This document shows, in pieces, positions 17,420 through 29,335 of a stretch of 64,000 nucleotides of DNA. The stretch comes from Methylomonas sp. AM2-LC. GTDB lineage: Bacteria > Pseudomonadota > Gammaproteobacteria > Methylococcales > Methylomonadaceae. The stretch's first letter is position 1; every line of letters starts with the position of its first letter. The position numbers were made by a program, and so were the translations under genes. Below the pieces are notes generated by a model that ran no database searches, was not told the DNA's origin, and saw nothing but the letters and a program-made list of their open reading frames with translations. The stretch covers positions 2,976,001 through 3,040,000 of the forward strand of contig NZ_CP157005.1 of the NCBI RefSeq assembly GCF_039904985.1, written 5' to 3'.

Positions 17420-17770
17420 TTTGCAAGGCGATTCCGAAGCTATTAATGAAATTCTCAAGACTCAACGATGCCCCCATGCTGAATCATGGCTGTTCGATAA
17501 AAATCATTATGCTGATAGTTAAGGAAACTTCGAAAAACTACCCTTCAATAAAGCTCTACTGAGTTGTATCGAAGGGCTCAGGGCGAACGGTGTCTCAATG
17601 TATCAATAGCTTACCGTTCGTGCCGAGCCTATCGAAGCACAAAAGCCAGGTTTTTCGAAGTTCCCTAAAGAAGAAATGAGAGTTGCCTTCAAAACTGGCG
17701 AATATACTTTACAGTAAATAGCCACTGTTTTTGGTGTACATTACTCAACAGTAAATCGGGCTTTAAAATA
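17420..17770 (+). pseudogene. Degenerate transposase tail interrupted by a MITE-like repeat
   Basis: After the repeat the frame reads EEMRVAFKTGEYTLQ, stop, IATVFGVHYSTVNRALK, stop. This matches the C-terminal HTH tail commonly seen on Y1/REP-associated transposases (FGVHYSTVSRAV type). A possible coding piece before the repeat (QGDSEAINEILKTQ onward) ends where the repeat begins. Internal stops and the insertion make the element dead. The assignment of the first piece is uncertain. Confidence 0.5.
17519..17669. repeat. MITE-like element with 20-bp terminal inverted repeats
   Basis: The ends, 17519-17538 and 17650-17669, are inverted repeats with 18 of 20 matching positions (core ACTTCGAAAAAC). 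The interior carries GAAGGGCTCAGGGCGAACGG and an imperfect inverted counterpart ACCGTTCGTGCCGAGCC. With a length of about 151 bp and no coding capacity, it fits a non-autonomous mobile element. Confidence 0.65.
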
Positions 17771-17873
17771 AATTAACTAAAGGTATTATGGAAACACCTG
17801 CCCTCTTGAACTTAATCCCGCAGTGAAAGTCTTGCCTAACTGAGTGTTCTAACTTTTAATCATCTACATATCC

Positions 17874-19109
17874 ATGAATCAACCACCACACGACGCAATT
17901 TCCAGTTCTGATAAAGCGTTTAACTGGCAGCGGCTAATCGGTATTCTGCTTATCATCGTCATTGTTACCGCCGCCGTCTATTATTTTCGTCAACCCTCAG
18001 CCCCCAACGGTGCGGCTAAAACTGGCAGGAGTGATAATCAGGTTGTCAGTGTGGGGGTGGCAACCAGTCTACAGGGCGATATGCCCATTTATCTTAACGG
18101 CCTGGGCACCGTCACTGCCTTGCGTACCGTTACAGTGCATTCCAGGGTAGATGGCGAACTAATTAAAGTGGCGTTTACCGAAGGTCAAATAGTTAAACAA
18201 GGCGATTTGCTGGCCGAAATTGATCCGCGCCCTTTTCAAGTACAATTAAAACAGGCAGAAGGTCAGTTACTACGCGATCAGGCACTCCTTAAAAATGCGC
18301 ACATTGATCTGGATCGCTACCAAACTTTGCAGGAACAGGATTCTATTGCCGCACAACAAACAGCCACGCAACAGGCTTTGGTCAAACAGTACGAAGGCAC
18401 GGTAGAAATGGATCAGGGCTTGGTGGATAACGCCAGGCTACAATTAACCTATGCACATATTACCGCCCCTATCAGTGGTCGTATTGGTCTAAGATTGGTC
18501 GATCAGGGTAATATTGTGCATGCCAGTGATGCCGGCGGCATGCTGGTAATCACCCTCACGCAACCCATCTCCGTCATCTTCACTTTACCGGAAGATGTAG
18601 TACCCGCCATTATGAAACGCTGGCATGCAGAACCTAATATCATTGTCGAAGCTTATGATCGGGCTGGTAACCATAAATTGGCAACCGGTAAAGTACTGGC
18701 TGTGGATAATCAGATAGATACCACTACCGGCACCCTAAAATTGAAAGCGCAATTTGATAACGAAGATCGCAGCTTATTTGCTAATCAGTTTGTTAACATC
18801 AAAATGCATTTGGACACGCTTAAGGCAGCCACTCTAGCAGCAAATGCAGCCATACAACGCGGTGTAGATGGCACTTTTGTGTATGTAGTTAAAGAGGATA
18901 ATACTGTCAGCGTGCGCCCTATTAAAACCGGTGCCACCCAAGGTGACAATATTGCCGTATTGAGCGGCCTAAGCCCTGGTGAAAAACTTGTAGTGGATGG
19001 TGCAGACAAACTGCGGGAAGGAATGACGGTAAATATCGTCAAACTGGATAACCAAGCTGTGAATGCGCCACCATCCGCTTCAAAACCTACGGACAAACCT
19101 CATTCTTGA
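17874..19109 (+). CDS. mdtA: MdtA-type RND periplasmic adaptor
   Basis: A 411-aa membrane fusion protein. An N-terminal signal anchor lies at about residues 20-43. The lipoyl half-motifs are around [20 protein letters not shown] and [20 protein letters not shown], with an alpha-hairpin between them. The signature [15 protein letters not shown] is typical of MdtA. It links the inner-membrane pumps encoded next to an outer-membrane channel. Its stop codon is 2 bp before the mdtB start. No dedicated TolC gene follows mdtC, so a shared channel is expected. The 640 bp upstream show no clear promoter. Confidence 0.93.
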   Translation: MNQPPHDAISSSDKAFNWQRLIGILLIIVIVTAAVYYFRQPSAPNGAAKTGRSDNQVVSVGVATSLQGDMPIYLNGLGTVTALRTVTVHSRVDGELIKVAFTEGQIVKQGDLLAEIDPRPFQVQLKQAEGQLLRDQALLKNAHIDLDRYQTLQEQDSIAAQQTATQQALVKQYEGTVEMDQGLVDNARLQLTYAHITAPISGRIGLRLVDQGNIVHASDAGGMLVITLTQPISVIFTLPEDVVPAIMKRWHAEPNIIVEAYDRAGNHKLATGKVLAVDNQIDTTTGTLKLKAQFDNEDRSLFANQFVNIKMHLDTLKAATLAANAAIQRGVDGTFVYVVKEDNTVSVRPIKTGATQGDNIAVLSGLSPGEKLVVDGADKLREGMTVNIVKLDNQAVNAPPSASKPTDKPHS

Positions 19110-19111
19110 CT

Positions 19112-22100
19112 ATGAACAACTCTGAGCAAGCAGCGGCCGGCTTTAATCCGTCACGCATTTTTATCCTGCGTCCGGTTGCCACTTCTTTACTGATGGTGGC
19201 CTTGTTACTGGTGGGGGTTCTCGCCTATCGTATCCTACCTATCTCCGCCCTACCCCAGGTGGATTATCCAACCATACAGGTTACCACCTTGTATCCGGGA
19301 GCCAGTCCAGAAGTCATGGCAGCGGTAGTCACCGCTCCACTAGAACGCCAGTTTGGGCAAATGCCTGGACTGAAGCAAATGTCATCCAGCAGTTCAGGTG
19401 GCGCATCCATGATTACACTGCAATTTAATCTTAAACTTAGTTTAGATGTAGCAGAACAGACTGTACAGGCTGCGATTAATGCCGCAAACAGCTTTTTGCC
19501 TACCGATCTGCCTATGCCGCCCATCTACAACAAGGTTAATCCGGCCGATCCCCCCATACTGACGTTGGCGATTAGTTCCAGCAGTATTCCGTTGGCTAAA
19601 ATTGAAGATATGGTGGATACCCGTTTAGCCCAGAAAATTGCACAAATCCCCGGCGTAGGCATGGTCAACATTAGTGGTGGACAACGGCCAGCGGTTCGCA
19701 TTCAGGCCAATGATAAGGCGTTAGCTGCTTATGGACTTAGCCTCGAGGATTTACGAACAGCCATTACCGCCGCCAACGTCAATCTACCGAAAGGTATGTT
19801 CGACGGCCCTTTGCGCTCTGCCATTATTGATAATAATGATCAATTACGTACTGCAGCGGAATACAAGGACTTGGTAGTTGCCTATCGGAATAATGCCCCA
19901 GTACGACTACTTGATGTAGCCAAAGCAGTGGATGCGGCAGAAAATGTAAAACTGGCTGCCTGGGCCAATAATACGCCTGCAGTTATTGTTAATATTCAAC
20001 GTCAACCTGGGGCCAATGTTATTCAGGTGGTTGATCGCATTAAACAGCGTTTACCGCAATTACAAGCCAGTTTACCGGCGGCGATTGACGTTGTGGTATT
20101 AACCGACCGTACCGCCACCATACGCGCTTCGGTTGAGGATGTGCAATTTGAATTAATGCTTGCCGTCGCCTTGGTCATTATGGTGATATTCCTGTTTTTA
20201 CGTAGTGTACCGGCCACTATTATTCCTGGTATTGCCGTACCTCTATCGTTAATTGGTACCTTTGCTGTCATGTACTTGGCCGGATTTAGTATCAACAATT
20301 TAACCTTAATGGCATTAACCATCGCCAGTGGCTTTGTGGTGGACGATGCGATTGTGGTAATAGAAAATATTTCCCGCTATATTGAACGTGGTGATCCACC
20401 CTTAAAAGCGGCTCTTAAAGGTTCTGAACAAATTGGTTTTACCATTATTTCGCTGACCTTTTCGTTGGTTGCCGTATTAATTCCTTTATTGTTTATGGCC
20501 GATGTGGTGGGTCGCTTATTTCGGGAATTTGCTATTACCCTGGCGGTGGCTATTCTGATTTCTGCCATAGTTTCACTCACGCTCACACCCATGATGTGCG
20601 CAAAAATGCTGCGTCCGCTCAGGCATTCTATCGCTGATGAACAACTGCCGGGATCTGGTCAAGGTTTTTTTAATGCGATTATCGCCCGCTATGGTCGCAG
20701 TTTGCAGTGGGTATTTCGTCATCAAACTCTGGTGTTATGCTTGGCTATGGCCACCATGGTGATGACGGTCATGTTGTACCTGATTATTCCTAAAGGTTTT
20801 TTTCCAGTACAAGACACAGGACTTATTCAGGGTATTTCTGAAGCGCCACCCAGTATTTCCTTTGCCGCCATGGCTAATCGACAAACTGCACTGTCAAGTA
20901 AAATTCTGGAAGATCCGGCAGTCGCCAGTTTGTCGTCGTTTATTGGCGTGGATGGCAGCAATTCCACGCTCAACAGTGGCCGACTATTAATCAATCTAAA
21001 ACCCTTGTCAGAACGCCACGAAAGTGCCGAAGCCATCATCCAACGTTTACGTTCCAACCTCAATTCGGTGTCCGGCATTAGTGTATTTTTACAGCCTGTG
21101 CAGGATATGACGCTGGAAAATCGTATTAGCCGTACACAGTTTCAGTTTACTCTGCAAACGGTGAATTATGCAGAACTGGCCGAATGGACGCAGCGTTTGG
21201 TCGAGCATATGCGCCATATTCCATTTATTGTTGATGTGGCAAGTGATTTACAAAATCAGGGTTTACAGGCTTATATTACCATCGACAGAGCCACCGCCAG
21301 CCGTCTTGGAGTAACCACCAGTGCCATTGATAATGCTTTGTATAATGCTTATGGGCAGCGACTGGTATCGACTATATTTACCCAATCCAATCAGTATCGG
21401 GTGATTCTAGAGGTCAATCCCGCCGCGCAGGTTGGGCCAGAAGAGCTTTATCGCCTGCGCATTCCGTCAACCAATGGTACGCAGGTATTATTATCCGAAA
21501 TCTCAGAGGTTTCTGAGCGGCAAACTGCACTGTCTATTAACCATCTCGATCAATTTCCATCAACCACCATTTCTTTTAATCTGCAACCGGGTGCCGCTTT
21601 GGGCGATGCCATTACTGCCATAGAGCAGATTAAAACCGAGATTGATTTACCCTTAAGCGTACAAACAGACTATCAGGGGGCTGCGTTAGCGTTTAATGCC
21701 TCGCTGGATACGACTTTATGGTTAATTTTAGCGGCGATAGTCACGGTATATATTGTGTTGGGGGTGTTGTACGAAAGCTATATCCATCCGCTGACCATTC
21801 TGTCCACATTGCCATCAGCTGGTGTCGGTGCCTTACTGGCGTTGATGATGTCAGGCAATGATCTGGGCATTATTGGTATCATCGGCATTGTGCTGTTAAT
21901 CGGTATTGTGAAAAAAAATGCCATCATGATGATAGACTTTGCTCTGGATGCTGAACGCAAACAGGGTATGCCGCCGCTGGAGGCTATTTATCAGGCGTGT
22001 TTGCTACGCTTTCGCCCTATATTGATGACAACGCTAGCGGCTTTGTTGGGGGCTTTACCGTTAATGCTGGGTAGCGGTGTCGGCTCCGAACTCCGTCACC

Positions 22101-22339
22101 CGCTAGGCATTACTATGGTTGGCGGTTTAATTTTTAGTCAATTGTTAACCTTATATACCACGCCGGTTATTTATCTGGCATTGGATAGATTAGCTCGGCG
22201 CTTTGGTCCTACAGGCCCTAGTGATCCTGATGTGCTACACAGCTTAGACGGACAGGACCCTCATGTTGATGATGGCGGATTACATAGCCTGGCAACACAG
22301 GGGATGAGTACACAGCAGAACTCAGGTTTACTCAAGTGA
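19112..22339 (+). CDS. mdtB: MdtB-type RND multidrug efflux pump subunit
   Basis: About 1075 aa with the HAE-RND plan: [20 protein letters not shown] at the N-terminus, large periplasmic loops after TM1 and TM7, proton-relay aspartates in [14 protein letters not shown], and the conserved lysine in [15 protein letters not shown]. The ATG at 19112 follows the mdtA stop by 2 bp; an in-frame TTG at 19106 would overlap mdtA. It forms a heteromultimeric pump with the MdtC-like subunit. The C-terminus has an extra polar tail of about 45 residues ([12 protein letters not shown] onward). Confidence 0.93.
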   Translation: MNNSEQAAAGFNPSRIFILRPVATSLLMVALLLVGVLAYRILPISALPQVDYPTIQVTTLYPGASPEVMAAVVTAPLERQFGQMPGLKQMSSSSSGGASMITLQFNLKLSLDVAEQTVQAAINAANSFLPTDLPMPPIYNKVNPADPPILTLAISSSSIPLAKIEDMVDTRLAQKIAQIPGVGMVNISGGQRPAVRIQANDKALAAYGLSLEDLRTAITAANVNLPKGMFDGPLRSAIIDNNDQLRTAAEYKDLVVAYRNNAPVRLLDVAKAVDAAENVKLAAWANNTPAVIVNIQRQPGANVIQVVDRIKQRLPQLQASLPAAIDVVVLTDRTATIRASVEDVQFELMLAVALVIMVIFLFLRSVPATIIPGIAVPLSLIGTFAVMYLAGFSINNLTLMALTIASGFVVDDAIVVIENISRYIERGDPPLKAALKGSEQIGFTIISLTFSLVAVLIPLLFMADVVGRLFREFAITLAVAILISAIVSLTLTPMMCAKMLRPLRHSIADEQLPGSGQGFFNAIIARYGRSLQWVFRHQTLVLCLAMATMVMTVMLYLIIPKGFFPVQDTGLIQGISEAPPSISFAAMANRQTALSSKILEDPAVASLSSFIGVDGSNSTLNSGRLLINLKPLSERHESAEAIIQRLRSNLNSVSGISVFLQPVQDMTLENRISRTQFQFTLQTVNYAELAEWTQRLVEHMRHIPFIVDVASDLQNQGLQAYITIDRATASRLGVTTSAIDNALYNAYGQRLVSTIFTQSNQYRVILEVNPAAQVGPEELYRLRIPSTNGTQVLLSEISEVSERQTALSINHLDQFPSTTISFNLQPGAALGDAITAIEQIKTEIDLPLSVQTDYQGAALAFNASLDTTLWLILAAIVTVYIVLGVLYESYIHPLTILSTLPSAGVGALLALMMSGNDLGIIGIIGIVLLIGIVKKNAIMMIDFALDAERKQGMPPLEAIYQACLLRFRPILMTTLAALLGALPLMLGSGVGSELRHPLGITMVGGLIFSQLLTLYTTPVIYLALDRLARRFGPTGPSDPDVLHSLDGQDPHVDDGGLHSLATQGMSTQQNSGLLK

Positions 22340-25300
22340 ATCTTTCGGCATTATTTATAAATCGGCCTGTTGCCACTTCCTTGCTAACACTGGCTATTGC
22401 ACTGGCTGGAGTGATGGGCTTTTTACAACTGCCGGTGGCTCCACTGCCACAGGTGGATTTCCCCACTATCGCTGTCGGTGCCAACATGCCGGGTTCCAGT
22501 CCGGAAACCATGGCCGCAACCATTGCTACGCCACTAGAACGCTCATTGGGTCGCATCGCAGGCATCACTGAAATGACTTCTAGCAGTTCATTGGGTTCAA
22601 CGTCCATTACCCTGCAGTTTGATCTTGATCGTGATATTGATGGCGCGGCGCGGGATGTGCAAGCGGCTATTAATGCTTCCAGCAGTTTACTGCCCTTTAA
22701 TCTACCCATCCGCCCCAGCTATCGCAAAGTCAATCCTGCCGATTCGCCAATCTTAGTACTCGCACTGACTTCGGACACACAGAGCCGTGGGCAAATGTAT
22801 GATGCGGCATCCACTATTCTGGCGCAAAAAATTGCGCAACTACCCGGTATCGGTCAAGTCTCGGTGGGCGGTAGCTCTTTACCTGCGGTGCGTGTGGAAT
22901 TAAATCCAGCCTCCTTGGCTAAATACAGTATTAGTCTGGAAGATGTGCGTACTGCCATCACCACTAACAATGTTAATTCTCCCAAAGGTGCGTTAGAAGT
23001 TGATGAACGACACTGGCAAATTCAGGCTAACGATCAAGCGGAACATGCTGTAGATTACTTACCGATCATTGTGGCCTATCGTAATAATGCACCAGTTCGT
23101 ATTTCCGATCTGGGCACGGTGGTTGACTCCGTTGAAGACTTACGCAATGCCGGCTTAAAAGATGGCAAATCGGCGGTGCTGTTAATTCTGAGCAAACAAC
23201 CCGGTGCCAATATTATAGAGACGACGACATTAGTCAAAAATATGCTTCCGCAATTACGAGCCATGATACCCGCAGCCATTGATTTATCGGTGGTGATAGA
23301 TCGTTCCGTCTCCATCAATGCCTCTGTGCATGAAGTGGAGCGCAGTTTGATCATCGCGATTGGTCTGGTAATTTTGGTAGTACTGTTATTTTTACGTAAA
23401 TTACGTTCAAGTTTAATACCTATTATTGCAGTACCCGTTTCGTTGATCGGTGCCTGCGCCATCATGTACTTGTTTGATTACAGTATTGATAATCTGTCTT
23501 TAATGGCACTTACCATTGCCACGGGTTTTGTAGTAGATGATGCCATCGTGGTGTTGGAAAACATCAGCCGTCATATTGAAAAAGGTGTTCCGCCCTTTCA
23601 AGCCGCCATCAAAGGGGCGGGTGAGGTGGGTTTTACGGTGTTAGCCATGAGTCTGTCTCTCATTGCTGTATTTATTCCCATCCTGCTGATGGGTGGAGTG
23701 GTTGGACGTTTGTTTCGCGAATTTGCAGTGACACTGTCTGCATCTGTACTAGTATCGCTAGTCATCTCTTTAACCGTAACGCCTATGTTATGTGCGCGCT
23801 GGCTAAAATCCCCTACCGAAGAAAAACATCCGCCACCGTTATTGGCGCGTCTGTTAGAGAACGGTTTTCAACGCCTGCAAAATGGTTACAAATGCAGTCT
23901 GCGCTGGGCTTTACGTCATGAACGCATCATGCTGCTGGTATTTTTTGCTTGTATTGGTCTCAATGTGTATTTATACATTATTGTGCCAAAAGGTTTATTT
24001 CCGGTTCAGGACACCGGACGCTTATTTGGCACCATTCAAGCCGATCAAAGTATCTCTTTTCAAGCCATGAAGAACAAATTACAGGAATTTGCTGGCATTC
24101 TACAAGAAGATCCGGCCGTGGTGAATGTGGTAGGTTTTGCTGGCGGTGGACAAAACACCAATGCAGGCCGAATGTTTGCTGTGTTAAAGCCACCTGAACA
24201 ACGTGAGCAAACCATTGCCGAAATCAGTAACCGATTACGTAAAAAACTCAGCAATGTCTCGGGAGCCAGTTTATTTCTGCAACCGGTTCAAGATCTGCGC
24301 ATTGGCGGCCGTATGTCGGCAGCGTTGTTTGAATATACCTTACAAGCGGAACATTTGGCAGATTTACGCGAATGGACCCCCAAACTGGTAACTGCCTTAC
24401 AAAATGTGCCGGATCTGACCGATGTGAATACCGATCAGCAAGACAGAGGTCAGCAAGTGTCATTAGTGGTAGATCGCGCCAATGCCTCACGTTACGGAAT
24501 CAACCAGAGTGCGGTGGATAACACCCTGAACGATGCCTTTGGCCAGCGTCAGGTTTCGGTCATTTATAAAACCTTAAATCAATACCATGTGGTCATGGAA
24601 CTGGCCCCCCAATACTGGAATGATCCACAAACCTTAAAACAACTATATATAGGCTCAACCGCTACCGCAAGCGCCTCAACCCAGCAAATACCGCTGGCCT
24701 CGGTAGCCGAATTTAAACCAACCAATACAGCGTTAACCGTTAACCACCAAGGACAATTTGCTGCAGCAACCATTTCATTTAACCTCAAAGCAGGTAAATC
24801 GCTATCGGATGCTACCAAAATTATTGAAGATACTATGGTGAAAATTGGTGTGCCTAGCTCTGTCAGAGGCAGCTTTCAAGGCTCAGCCAAAGCCTTTCAG
24901 GATTCACTCAGTAGCCAGCCCTGGCTAATATTGGCAGCACTGTTCAGTATTTATATTGTGCTGGGGGTTCTTTATGAAAGCTATATACACCCCATAACTA
25001 TACTCTCCACCCTGCCCTCCGCTGGCGTAGGTGCTTTAGTGGCTCTGCTGGTATGTGGCACCGAATTTAGTATTATTGCTTTAATCGGCGTAATTTTGTT
25101 AATTGGCATTGTGAAAAAAAATGCCATTATGATGATCGATTTTGCTTTGCATGCCGAGCGTGAACAAAATCTGAGTCCAGAAGAAGCCATCTTCACGGCT
25201 TGCATACAACGCTTTCGCCCCATTACCATGACCACCATGGCTGCCCTGCTCGGCGCTTTGCCTCTGGCTTTAGGTTCCGGTTATGGAGCCGAATTGCGTC

Positions 25301-25449
25301 AACCTTTGGGTATATCGATAGTTGGCGGTTTAATGGTCAGTCAGTTATTGACACTCTATACCACCCCAGTTGTGTATTTACACCTGGACAGATTGAGTAT
25401 GTGGAACAGCCGCTTCTGGGCAGCCAGAAAGGAAAAATCTGTGGCATAA
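22336..25449 (+). CDS. mdtC: MdtC-type RND multidrug efflux pump subunit
   Basis: A 1037-aa RND pump starting [20 protein letters not shown], close to MdtC. The GTG start overlaps the mdtB stop (GTGA), showing translational coupling. Key residues are [14 protein letters not shown] for proton relay and [35 protein letters not shown] is typical of the subfamily. Together with MdtA and MdtB it should export amphipathic drugs or bile-salt-like compounds; actual substrates cannot be read from the sequence. No BaeSR-type two-component genes are adjacent. Confidence 0.93.
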   Translation: MNLSALFINRPVATSLLTLAIALAGVMGFLQLPVAPLPQVDFPTIAVGANMPGSSPETMAATIATPLERSLGRIAGITEMTSSSSLGSTSITLQFDLDRDIDGAARDVQAAINASSSLLPFNLPIRPSYRKVNPADSPILVLALTSDTQSRGQMYDAASTILAQKIAQLPGIGQVSVGGSSLPAVRVELNPASLAKYSISLEDVRTAITTNNVNSPKGALEVDERHWQIQANDQAEHAVDYLPIIVAYRNNAPVRISDLGTVVDSVEDLRNAGLKDGKSAVLLILSKQPGANIIETTTLVKNMLPQLRAMIPAAIDLSVVIDRSVSINASVHEVERSLIIAIGLVILVVLLFLRKLRSSLIPIIAVPVSLIGACAIMYLFDYSIDNLSLMALTIATGFVVDDAIVVLENISRHIEKGVPPFQAAIKGAGEVGFTVLAMSLSLIAVFIPILLMGGVVGRLFREFAVTLSASVLVSLVISLTVTPMLCARWLKSPTEEKHPPPLLARLLENGFQRLQNGYKCSLRWALRHERIMLLVFFACIGLNVYLYIIVPKGLFPVQDTGRLFGTIQADQSISFQAMKNKLQEFAGILQEDPAVVNVVGFAGGGQNTNAGRMFAVLKPPEQREQTIAEISNRLRKKLSNVSGASLFLQPVQDLRIGGRMSAALFEYTLQAEHLADLREWTPKLVTALQNVPDLTDVNTDQQDRGQQVSLVVDRANASRYGINQSAVDNTLNDAFGQRQVSVIYKTLNQYHVVMELAPQYWNDPQTLKQLYIGSTATASASTQQIPLASVAEFKPTNTALTVNHQGQFAAATISFNLKAGKSLSDATKIIEDTMVKIGVPSSVRGSFQGSAKAFQDSLSSQPWLILAALFSIYIVLGVLYESYIHPITILSTLPSAGVGALVALLVCGTEFSIIALIGVILLIGIVKKNAIMMIDFALHAEREQNLSPEEAIFTACIQRFRPITMTTMAALLGALPLALGSGYGAELRQPLGISIVGGLMVSQLLTLYTTPVVYLHLDRLSMWNSRFWAARKEKSVA

Positions 25450-25486
25450 AAGTGCCCATCCCGATTTTATGGGGTTTGAGCAAGTA

Positions 25487-26029
25487 TTAAAGCGTATCTG
25501 TACAGATGGAATCCTGTAACCCGGCTATAAAGGTTAAAAAGTCAGTAGCAGCTTCATGTCGACCATCACATTCTAGCGATGGGTATTCAATTGACGGTTT
25601 GCTAGCACTGACAAGCATAAAACTGGTAAAGTCGTTATCTTCATCTTTTACTGGCTCTCTTTCCGGTAGGCTGTCTACATTGGAATCAGTCACAAAAAGG
25701 CCGTATTGCGCCCCAAACATTGATGATAGCGGCACATCCCCAAATGCATTAGACAAAATATAGCCTTCATTCGAAGAATGTGTCTCTAGATAAAAATCAA
25801 ACTGCACCATGCATAAGGCATCACACTCCCAGGTGGTATGGTGCAGTTTGCCAATATCCTCACTCAATTTTTCATAATATTGTGCGTAATAATCAGTATA
25901 AGGATCTTTAGTCATCTCATAGCTGTATTTAAGTAGTAGCGCTATTGAAATAACACCCAAATAGAAAAACTTTCTTAAAAAACTGATTTTTCGTAAATAT
26001 CTAAACTTTTTTCTTCTTTTTCCTGCCAT
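25487..26029 (-). CDS. Membrane-anchored hypothetical protein, 180 aa
   Basis: Starts MAGKRRKKFRYLRK, a very basic N-terminus, followed by one hydrophobic segment (FFYLGVISIALLLKY, residues 20-35) and a periplasmic domain of about 140 residues with four cysteines. AGGA lies 6 nt before the ATG at 26029. It is convergent with mdtC. No family recognised. The positive-inside rule puts the C-terminal domain outside the cytoplasm. Confidence 0.6.
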   Translation of the reverse strand: MAGKRRKKFRYLRKISFLRKFFYLGVISIALLLKYSYEMTKDPYTDYYAQYYEKLSEDIGKLHHTTWECDALCMVQFDFYLETHSSNEGYILSNAFGDVPLSSMFGAQYGLFVTDSNVDSLPEREPVKDEDNDFTSFMLVSASKPSIEYPSLECDGRHEAATDFLTFIAGLQDSICTDTL

Positions 26030-26684
26030 GCACAATCCTAGTTTTATCGATAAATTATATCGTCATCCTTTTCCGTGTGGAAAGTCTATACGTAAATACC
26101 TTTTCATTTTTGCTTGGCGAGTAACATATTGCTCGGCAATAGCGTTATGAATTTGTTCCTACCTGAGTTATGTACAACAAAAAAAGCTGTTAATTCATAC
26201 ACAATTTAGCAGGTTTTTCTAATAATGAGTGATGTGTTACGAAATTGCCAATAGCATATTATTTTGATTTTTCCCCGTAAAATAAGCAGTTAAGTGCATA
26301 TAAACCGGGATAGCGGTTTATATAAACCACAAAAGTAAAAGTATATTCTAAATTTAAGCATTTTAAAACACTCACACTTGATGTTTTTGTCTAAACTTAA
26401 AAGGCTTAATTAAATTTTCTACACCACAATAGATAACACATACCCACCTAATATTCATGACTTTAATTCTGCCAGCCAGTCGTTTATGAAAAGCCAAATT
26501 CGCCCTTTACTAGTATAATGAACTTTCTGACTCTATAATTAGGCACGATTTATGCTAATTTTTACTGTAAGTTTTAACTTTAGCTGCTTTTTAATGGTAA
26601 GTAGCGGTTGGCTAATGTATGCAGGCCATAAAAACAAGAAACACCCCTCTGCATACCAGTAAGCACCGTATGGTTTAGATAGTC
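26030..26684. other. Intergenic region upstream of the heavy-metal efflux operon
   Basis: About 650 bp of AT-rich DNA. A consensus TATAAT occurs at 26534-26539 without a matching -35. A 36-codon frame at 26552-26662 has a plausible AGG ribosome site but no other support. No terminator or repeat was recognised. Confidence 0.4.
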
Positions 26685-26744
26685 ATGTTAGGTTGTGTCA
26701 TTTTACTTCCGGTTGGCATCACTTTTACAGGGTATGATTACAAA

Positions 26745-28091
26745 ATGCGAAATAGATTTATTAAGTCAATATTACTTAGCCTGCTGTTCTGCTTACTAAC
26801 CAGTTTTCAAGCCCATGCACAAATTGTAGAAATATCTGCAGATGAAGCACTGGCTATTTTTTATCAACGTAATCTGGACTTGATCATCGCTCAATACAAT
26901 ATTGATCAGTCGCTGGCAGACGAAGTCATTGCATCAGCCATACCCAACCCTACTCTTGGCGTTCAGATTAGCGAACTAGCCAACAAAGCCAATATGGGTT
27001 CTTCCGCAAAAGGATGCAACCCTAGTCCTACAAGTTCGTGTGGTGTTGCTGAGTATTATTCTTTTAGCCAATTGATTGAAGTTGCCGGCAAACGTGGTCT
27101 GCGCATGGAAAGCAGCGGCTTTGCTACCCAAGCAGCACAAAGTGATTTTCACGATGCTGTACGTATTTTTTCAAATATGGTCAGGGATAGTTACTTTCAA
27201 TTGCTGCAAATGCAGAAAAACCAGTGGCTGGCTCAGGAAATTGTCGATCATTATAAAGACATTATCACTGCCAATACGCTTAGGCTCAAAAAAGGCGATA
27301 TTGCAGAGTCTGATTATTTACGGGTAAAAATGGAAGCCATGCGTGCAGAATCCGATCTTGATAATGCCAAGGCGGCCGTGCTACAAGCCCAAGCAGCGTT
27401 AGCCGTTATTTTGCGCTGGCCAGACAACAGCCTGCAATTTCAGGCTAAAGATGAGTGGCCCATGCTGGCAGAAATTGGTCAATCTCTGCCCGTTGAAGAT
27501 TTAATTAATAAAGCCTTATTGCAACGTCCCGATTTACAGGGTGACAAACTGCGTGCGATACAGACAGAAAAACTATTGGAATTAGCACGTCGCTTAAAAT
27601 ATCCTGATGTTACCGTTAATGCTGGCTATGCCCACGATCCCAGTAACAATAATCTGAATTCGTTTTTTGTTGGTCTAAATGTGCCGGTGCCTTTGTTTTA
27701 CCAATATCAGGGCGAGGCTGACAAAGCAACAGTTAGTTTGAATAATAGCCTTGTAGCGGTAGAGCAAACCGAACTGAGTATACGCAGCGATGTGGTGAAT
27801 GCGATGGCAACCTGGAAAAGTGCCGATAAAATAGTGCAACGTTTTAAAGATGGCTTATTGGACGATGCGCTGACAGTCAGAAACAGTTCAGAACTCGCGT
27901 ATAGTAAAGGGGCCACCAGCGTACTTGATTTTATTGAAGCACAGCGCAGCTATAAAGCAGTGATGCGTGATTATTATGAGGCGATGATCAATCGCACCAA
28001 TGCCTATTTCGATTTTGCAAAATCATTAGGCGTTGAGCCGGATGTCAGCAAAAATAAAGAAAACCTAATTAACCCAACACCGACTCAATAA
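26745..28091 (+). CDS. czcC: CzcC-type outer-membrane channel of a heavy-metal efflux system
   Basis: About 448 aa, TolC superfamily. A signal peptide (MRNRFIKSILLSLLFCLLTS) starts at the ATG at 26745; the frame continues 20 codons upstream. Two repeated coiled-coil halves typical of the family are seen, with AIPNPTLGVQIS in the first and LKYPDVTVNAGY in the second. The short spacer region with CNPSPTSSCGVAEY may form a disulfide. It is the first gene of a czcCBA-like order and should supply the outer-membrane exit duct for the RND pump encoded downstream. Confidence 0.88.
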   Translation: MRNRFIKSILLSLLFCLLTSFQAHAQIVEISADEALAIFYQRNLDLIIAQYNIDQSLADEVIASAIPNPTLGVQISELANKANMGSSAKGCNPSPTSSCGVAEYYSFSQLIEVAGKRGLRMESSGFATQAAQSDFHDAVRIFSNMVRDSYFQLLQMQKNQWLAQEIVDHYKDIITANTLRLKKGDIAESDYLRVKMEAMRAESDLDNAKAAVLQAQAALAVILRWPDNSLQFQAKDEWPMLAEIGQSLPVEDLINKALLQRPDLQGDKLRAIQTEKLLELARRLKYPDVTVNAGYAHDPSNNNLNSFFVGLNVPVPLFYQYQGEADKATVSLNNSLVAVEQTELSIRSDVVNAMATWKSADKIVQRFKDGLLDDALTVRNSSELAYSKGATSVLDFIEAQRSYKAVMRDYYEAMINRTNAYFDFAKSLGVEPDVSKNKENLINPTPTQ

Positions 28092-28144
28092 CAACGGGAA
28101 GATTTTTCCTGTCGACTTAATGGATAACACAGCCGATAGCAAAT

Positions 28145-29314
28145 ATGATTATTCAGACGCCTTACTTAAGAAAGACTTTAATCCAATGTTGTGTACTGTT
28201 TACAGTGGGCATAATGGCTTGTACTCCAACCACGGAAAATAACGAACCAAAAACAAAGCCTGTCGTTGTTCCTGGCGAAGTACATCTTGCACCAAACTCG
28301 CCAAAGAAAGCCTATGTAAAAACCACCACGCTAACCATGTCCCAGCACCCATTGCTCGTCCCCCTAGCTGGAAAAATTGTCTATAACGAAAGCCTGACAT
28401 CAAGAATCAGTTCGCCAGTTGCCGGCCGGGTTGTTAACACACCGATAGTCTTGGGTAAGCCTGTAAAAATCGGCGACACTTTATTAGAATTGGATAGCCC
28501 TGAAGTGGCTGATGCTGAAGCTTCTTACGTTAAAGCCGATGCCGATTTGACCAAAGCGCGTAAAGCCTTAGCGCGTCAGCAGGAACTGTATGCAGGAAAA
28601 GCGATTGCCCAAAAAGATTTGGAACAGGCGCAAAACGATTTTAATGACGCACATAGTGAACTACAGCGCGTATTGGATCGATTAAAAAACCTGCACATAA
28701 GCACTCAACAAACCGATGGCCGCTTTTCGTTACGTGCGCCGATAGCAGGCACTGTCGTTGAAAGGAATGTTAATCCCGGTATTGAAGTACGTTCGGACCG
28801 TGACACGCCTTTATTTGTCATTTCGGATATCAAAAAACTTACGGTGTTGATGGATGTTTATGAGGTTAACCTAAGTAAAATCAGACAGGGCCAAAGGTTA
28901 TCGATTTCCGTTCCTGCCTATGCAGACGACGTTTTTCCTGCCACAGTGACCTATATCGGCCAAATACTGAACGAAAATACCCGTACTGTGCAGGTTCGTT
29001 GCGATATACCCAATCCTGACGGTCGATTACTACCGGGCATGTTTGCGACCATTAATGTAGAAAGTGACCCAAGCGATCAGGCTATCGTCATTCCACTAAC
29101 GGCTGTATTTACTGAAGATGAAGCCGATTTCGTGTTTATAGCCCTAGACGAAAATCACTATTTACAACGTCAGGTTGAAATTGGTTTACGTTTAAAAGAT
29201 AAAGCTGTGATCACCAAGGGTTTACAGGCAAACGAACAATTAGTATCCGAAGGTGCGTTAATGTTACGCGGCGAGGAAGAAGTTGAAAGTGATCCAGATA
29301 ACAACAAGCAATAG
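28145..29314 (+). CDS. czcB: CzcB-type periplasmic adaptor, lipoprotein
   Basis: A 389-aa membrane fusion protein. The N-terminus ends in a lipobox-like TVGIMAC, so it is probably lipid-anchored. Lipoyl-type segments (RISSPVAGRVVNTPIVLGK and FSLRAPIAGTVVERNVNPG) flank a coiled-coil hairpin. There is no extra N-terminal His-rich metal-binding domain. It sits between the channel gene and the pump gene, 53 bp and 21 bp away respectively, and joins them into a tripartite exporter. Confidence 0.9.
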   Translation: MIIQTPYLRKTLIQCCVLFTVGIMACTPTTENNEPKTKPVVVPGEVHLAPNSPKKAYVKTTTLTMSQHPLLVPLAGKIVYNESLTSRISSPVAGRVVNTPIVLGKPVKIGDTLLELDSPEVADAEASYVKADADLTKARKALARQQELYAGKAIAQKDLEQAQNDFNDAHSELQRVLDRLKNLHISTQQTDGRFSLRAPIAGTVVERNVNPGIEVRSDRDTPLFVISDIKKLTVLMDVYEVNLSKIRQGQRLSISVPAYADDVFPATVTYIGQILNENTRTVQVRCDIPNPDGRLLPGMFATINVESDPSDQAIVIPLTAVFTEDEADFVFIALDENHYLQRQVEIGLRLKDKAVITKGLQANEQLVSEGALMLRGEEEVESDPDNNKQ

Positions 29315-29335
29315 TAGGACCCAAAGGATACTAAG

